From the NCBI GenBank assembly GCA_963836425.1, contig CAWIJJ010000005.1, positions 91,492 to 155,491 on the forward strand: DNA of 64,000 nt. The letters run 5' to 3'. A program made the position numbers and the translations under genes. This document shows positions 60,608 to 64,000 of this stretch, one piece after another. Within the stretch, counting starts at the first letter, position 1, and each line of letters begins with the position of its first letter. This DNA is from CAWIJJ01 sp963836425. GTDB lineage: Bacteria; Acidobacteriota; Terriglobia; Bryobacterales; Bryobacteraceae. The notes under the pieces were generated by a model. It saw nothing but the letters and a program-made list of their open reading frames with translations. It was not told the DNA's origin and made no database searches.

Positions 60608-60626
60608 CAGAACTATAATAGCGGGC
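60608..60626. promoter_or_regulatory. Symmetric divergent promoter, selD/C45 hydrolase
   Basis: The 19-bp gap contains TATAATA at 60614-60620. TATAAT on the plus strand ends 7 nt before the ATG at 60627. TATTAT on the minus strand ends 7 nt before the ATG at 60607. Both genes therefore appear leaderless and share an overlapping -10 core. No ribosome-binding site exists for either gene. Confidence 0.55.
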
Positions 60627-62021
60627 ATGGTGCGTAGGGCCGTTCTGCCGGTGGTGTTGCTGCTGGGTGTCGCGGTTTCGTTGATCTCGCAACCCGTGGA
60701 TCCGAGACTGAAGAAGGCGGCGCGCGCGGCCGAGCGCGGCGGCTGGATCCCGGTGCACCTGGAGGGCAGCCCTTCGCAGATCGGATTCCAGCACGGTTAC
60801 CTGCTGGCGCGCGAAATCCAGGACAACTTCCGCGTCCTTTCGACGGAGATGATGCACGAAGAGCGGAAGCCGTGGGAGTTCTTCCGCAGGTCTGCGCGCG
60901 AAGTCTTCTGGCCGCGCGTGGAGAAGGAGTATCGCGACGAGCTGGAGGGCATCGCGGAGGGCCTGAAGGCGCACGGCGGCGTGCTGGACCTGTGGGACGT
61001 GGTGGCATTGAACGCATGGCTGGAGATGCCGTACTACATCCGGTGGGCGAGCCGCACGGAGGCGAGTGTGACGCCGGGTCCCGGACCGGGCGAGCATTGC
61101 AGCGCGTTTGTGGCGACGGGGAGCTATACCACCGACGGGCGGGTGGTGATCGGGCACAACAACTGGACCAGCTTCGCTTCCGGCGAGCGCTGGAACATTA
61201 TTTTCGACATCGTGCCGGCGAAAGGGCAGCGCATCCTGATGGACGGCGCGCCGGGGCTGATTCATAGCGGCGACGATTTCGGCATGAACGCGGCCGGCAT
61301 CATCATCACGGAGACGACCATCGGCGGTTTCAGCGGGTTCGATCCGGCGGGTGTGCCGGAATTTGTGCGCGCGCGCAAGGCGATGCAGTACGCCGAGAGC
61401 ATCGACGATTTCGCGCGCATCATGTCGGACGGCAACAACGGCGGGTACGCGAACAACTGGCTGGTGGCGGACCGCAAGAACAATGAGGCGGCCAGCCTGG
61501 AACTGGGGCTCAAGAACGTCACGCTGCAGCGCACGAAGGACGGGTACTTTGTGGGATCGAACTTTCCGGTGAACCCGAAGCTGATCGCCGAGGAGACCGA
61601 CTTCAAGCCGGACGACAAGGCGCGGAGCGAGAACGCGCGCCACGCCCGCTGGCTGGAGCTGATGGAGAAGAACCGCGGAAAGATCGACCTGCGCATGGGG
61701 CAGCAGTTTCTGGCGGACCATTTCGACACCTTTTCGGGCAAAGAGGAGGCGAGCGAGCGCACGCTGTGCGGACACATCGAAGCCTCGCCGCGCGGAGTGG
61801 GCACGTGGCAGCCGCCGTACGCTCCGGCAGGCGCGGTGCAGAACAAGGTGGCGGACGGCGCGGGCGCCGACAGGATGACGCTGACGGCGGCGCTGGGCCA
61901 CGCCTGCGGTACCAGCTTCAACGCCGGGGCGCACCTCAAGAAACACCGCGAGTTCGAGTGGATGGCCGAGATCTTGCGCGACATGCCGGCGCGCGGCTGG
62001 ACGACTTTTTCGGCGCGCTAA
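60627..62021 (+). CDS. Secreted C45-type N-terminal-nucleophile hydrolase
   Basis: The 464-residue protein begins with a signal peptide (VRRAVLPVVLLLGVAVSLIS) and has the pattern of the phospholipase-B-like/acyl-CoA:6-APA acyltransferase group. SQIGFQHGYLLAREI near residue 50 is followed by the processing site with Cys158 in PGEHCSAFVATGSYTTDGRV. VIGHNNWTSFASGERW and GMNAAGIIITETTIGG come after it. Autocleavage before Cys158 would create the active enzyme. The amide substrate is unknown. The last 77 codons lie in the first copy of a 311-bp tandem triplication. Confidence 0.8.
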   Translation: MVRRAVLPVVLLLGVAVSLISQPVDPRLKKAARAAERGGWIPVHLEGSPSQIGFQHGYLLAREIQDNFRVLSTEMMHEERKPWEFFRRSAREVFWPRVEKEYRDELEGIAEGLKAHGGVLDLWDVVALNAWLEMPYYIRWASRTEASVTPGPGPGEHCSAFVATGSYTTDGRVVIGHNNWTSFASGERWNIIFDIVPAKGQRILMDGAPGLIHSGDDFGMNAAGIIITETTIGGFSGFDPAGVPEFVRARKAMQYAESIDDFARIMSDGNNGGYANNWLVADRKNNEAASLELGLKNVTLQRTKDGYFVGSNFPVNPKLIAEETDFKPDDKARSENARHARWLELMEKNRGKIDLRMGQQFLADHFDTFSGKEEASERTLCGHIEASPRGVGTWQPPYAPAGAVQNKVADGAGADRMTLTAALGHACGTSFNAGAHLKKHREFEWMAEILRDMPARGWTTFSAR

Positions 62022-62720
62022 ACCGTGCCGAGGTGCAGGGCCACGATGCCGCCGGTCAGGTACTCGTAGCGGACCGCGCTGAAGCCGGCCGCGCGCATCT
62101 GCGCGGAGTGGGCACGTGGCAGCCGCCGTACGCTCCGGCAGGCGCGGTGCAGAACAAGGTGGCGGACGGCGCGGGCGCCGACAGGATGACGCTGACGGCG
62201 GCGCTGGGCCACGCCTGCGGCGCCAGCTTCAACGCCGGGGCGCACCTCAAGAAACATCGCGAGTTCGAGTGGATGGCCGAGATCCTGCGCGACATGCCGG
62301 CGCGCGGCTGGACGACTTTTTCGGCGCGCTAAACCGTGCCGAGGTGCAGGGCCACGATGCCGCCGGTCAGGTACTCGTAGCGGACCGCGCTGAAGCCGGC
62401 CGCGCGCATCCGCGCGGAGTGGGCACGTGGCAGCCGCCGTACGCTCCGGCAGGCGCGGTGCAGAAGGTGGCGGACGGCGCGGGCGCCGACAGGATGACGC
62501 TGACCGCGGCCCTGGGCCACGCCTGCGGTACCAGCTTCAACGCCGGGGCGCACCTCAAGAAACGCCGCGAGTTCGAGTGGATGGCCGAGATCCTGCGCGA
62601 CATGCCGGCGCGCGGCTGGACGACTTTTTCGACGCGCTAAACCGTGCCGAGGTGCAGGGCCACGATGCCGCCGGTCAGGTACTCGTAGCGGACCGCGCTG
62701 AAGCCGGCCGCGCGCATCCG
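61791..62720. repeat. 311-bp segment triplicated in tandem
   Basis: Three nearly identical units occupy 61791-62101, 62102-62412 and 62413-62720 (the third lacks 3 bp). Each unit contains the 3' end of the C45 hydrolase gene, the overlapping stop codons (CTAA) and the 3' end of the convergent menG gene. The outer copies are joined to the rest of each gene; the middle unit has two orphan gene ends. Junctions show the short shared sequence CCGCG. Scattered single-base differences separate the copies. Confidence 0.85.
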
Positions 62721-63373
62721 CGAGGCGAGACCGTCCGCCGATGGAAATTTGCGCACCGATTCGGGCAGGTAGGTGTAGGCGTCGCGCGATCCCGAAATTG
62801 CGCCACCGATCCACGGCAGGATTCTTCGCGAATAGAAGTTGTAGAGCGCCGCAAAGGCGGCGTTGGGCGGCTGCGAGAATTCGAGGATGGCGGCCATGCC
62901 CCCGGGCGCGAGCACGCGGCGCATTTCGCGGAGCCCGTCTTCGTAATTGGCGAGGTTGCGGAAGCCGAAGGCCACGCTGACCAGGTCGAGCGAGGCGTCG
63001 CGTAATGGAAGGCGGAGGGCGTCGGATTCAAACAGTGCGGCGCGTGCGCGGCGGCGCGCGACTTTTTCGCGGGCGGCCACCAGCATGGGGTGGCAGAAAT
63101 CGGAGCCGAGCGCCGGACGCGTGGAACGCATGGCCTCGGCTTCGGCCAGGAGCAGGTCGCCGGTGCCGCAACAGATGTCGAGCACGCCGCATCCGGGCGG
63201 TCCAGGATAGAGCGGACCCGGCGCACGGTACGCACGCGCCAGAAGCGGTCGATATTGAGCGAGAGCAGATGATTGGCGAGGTCGTAGCGGGGAGCCACGC
63301 GCCCGAACATTCCGCGGACCCATTGCGCGGCCTCCTCCTCGGTGCGCGCGCCCTCGGGCGTGGTGCCCTTCAT
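62637..63373 (-). pseudogene. menG: Demethylmenaquinone/ubiquinone methyltransferase, one frameshift
   Basis: The enzyme performs the last methylation of menaquinone. From ATG 63373 the frame encodes EEEAAQWVRGMFGRVAPRYD, LANHLLSLNIDRFWRVRTV. Near 63195 one base is missing. The other frame gives GVLDICCGTGDLLLAEAEAM (SAM site), LVSVAFGFRNLANYEDGLRE, MRRVLAPGGMAAILEFSQPP and the C-terminal YEYLTGGIVALHLGTV. The repaired protein is 245 residues, normal for UbiE/MenG. The start overlaps the aroB stop as ATGA. Confidence 0.82.
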
Positions 63374-64000
63374 TGCAGCGCGGCCCGCATGGCATCGAGC
63401 ACCTGGGAATCGGAGAAGCCGGAGGCGACGGTCACCTCGCCGATGCGCACGGGCAGCACGAAATTGACTGTGCCCTGGATGGTCTTTTTGTCGTGAACGA
63501 GGCGGGCCAGCAGGCGCTCGGCGGAGATGCCGTCGAGCGGGGGAATGGGGCCGGATTGTTGCAGCACATCCAGGATCTCCACGCTGTCCTCGGCGGAAAG
63601 ATGACCGGTTGAATCGCCGAGATAGACAGCGGCGCGCATGCCCCACGCAACCGCCTCGCCGTGCAGCAGGCGCGTGTAGCCGGTCTCGGCTTCGAGCGCA
63701 TGGCCGAAGGTGTGACCGAAATTCAGAATGCGGCGGAGGTCGCCTTCCTTTTCGTCGGCCGAGACCACCTCGCACTTCATGCGCACCGAGTCGGCCACGA
63801 TGCGGTCCACGGCGGCCGCGTCGCGGGCGAGTACCTCGCGGACGTGTTCTGCGAGAAATTGCCAGAGCGCCGGATCGCGAATGATGCCGGCTTTGAGAAT
63901 CTCGTAGAGGCCGGAGCGGTATTCGCGTTCGGGCAGCGTGGCGAGCAGCGACGGGTCCACGAGCACGGCAAGGGGCTGGTGGAAACTGCCGAGCAGGTTC
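63370..64000 (-). CDS. aroB: 3-dehydroquinate synthase, N-terminal part beyond the window
   Basis: The visible 209 residues run from GSFHQPLAVLVDPSLLATLP through YRSGLYEILKAGIIRDPALW to the zinc-binding NFGHTFGHALEAETGYTRLL, HGEAVAWGM and the C-terminal LVHDKKTIQGTVNFVLP. AroB converts DAHP to 3-dehydroquinate in the shikimate pathway. The gene enters the window from the right edge and is open there. It precedes menG with a 4-bp overlap. Confidence 0.93.
   Translation of the reverse strand, partial: NLLGSFHQPLAVLVDPSLLATLPEREYRSGLYEILKAGIIRDPALWQFLAEHVREVLARDAAAVDRIVADSVRMKCEVVSADEKEGDLRRILNFGHTFGHALEAETGYTRLLHGEAVAWGMRAAVYLGDSTGHLSAEDSVEILDVLQQSGPIPPLDGISAERLLARLVHDKKTIQGTVNFVLPVRIGEVTVASGFSDSQVLDAMRAALQ

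Noticed and set aside
61766..62640. Two extra genes (188 and 174 codons) downstream of the C45 hydrolase
   Set aside because: They are frames across repeat copies two and three and contain only gene ends, partly in the wrong frame.
1..64000. tRNA, rRNA or CRISPR arrays
   Set aside because: I looked for T-loop-like sequence, rRNA blocks and regularly spaced short repeats and saw none; a covariance-model scan could still find a missed RNA.

Overview
The window is high-GC, gene-dense bacterial chromosome and looks like Acidobacteriota, most likely the Solibacter/Bryobacter group. This rests on family content rather than a marker gene. There are two TIGR03435-type genes, a remnant of an acidobacterial-type duplicated orphan permease, and two very large Oar-like TonB-dependent receptors with N-terminal carboxypeptidase-regulatory domains. 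There is also an ECF sigma factor (TIGR02999 type) paired with a kinase-TPR protein, a PEP-CTERM protein and a BlaI/M56 pair.

Layout. 0-8.2 kb: secreted or housekeeping genes (DUF2809, DUF1593, a lipoprotein, a TIGR03435 protein, rnhA-dusB, pcm, isocitrate dehydrogenase). 8.2-8.7 kb: a probable operon of three very small proteins. 8.8-11.6 kb: a GntR(YtrA-type)-ABC transporter operon with two paralogous permeases. 11.6-14.6 kb: a patchwork of remnants (permease, TIGR03435, kinase tail) around a BrnT/BrnA toxin-antitoxin pair and a PadR/EF-hand pair. 14.7-27.7 kb: secreted proteins, a frameshifted Oar-like receptor, the sigma/kinase pair and a frameshifted methyltransferase. 27.8-30.6 kb: a ferredoxin plus 2-oxoacid:acceptor oxidoreductase operon. 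30.6-32.3 kb: M56/BlaI. 32.4-42.2 kb: one long minus-strand exopolysaccharide run (rmlA, rmlC, three GT4 enzymes, DUF3108, a GT-methyltransferase fusion, a Wzm-type permease, a VTT membrane protein, a YHS protein).

42.25-46.47 kb: a group II intron just upstream of a cupin gene. Its reverse transcriptase is split, exactly after the GTPQGGV block, by a 2.29-kb element with 26-bp perfect terminal inverted repeats. That element carries a large serine recombinase and two small genes. 47-58 kb: a xylan/beta-glycan locus (Oar receptor, secreted GH10 xylanase, GPH transporter, cytoplasmic GH3, sugar isomerase) whose central divergent promoter region holds an IS1202-like insertion sequence. 58-64 kb: DUF72, pyrF, selD, a C45-type hydrolase, menG and aroB.

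The most notable observations are four. First, selD appears to encode selenocysteine at its active site (in-frame UGA followed by a hairpin). Second, a serine-recombinase element is nested in the group II intron. Third, a 311-bp segment covering two convergent gene ends is triplicated. Fourth, several genes seem to start leaderless from -10 boxes placed 7-8 nt before the ATG, two of them in very short divergent regions with symmetric AT cores. A cluster of single-base frameshifts in otherwise conserved genes (selD, pyrF, menG, a methyltransferase, an Oar receptor) may be sequence error, so those genes are listed as broken with that caveat.
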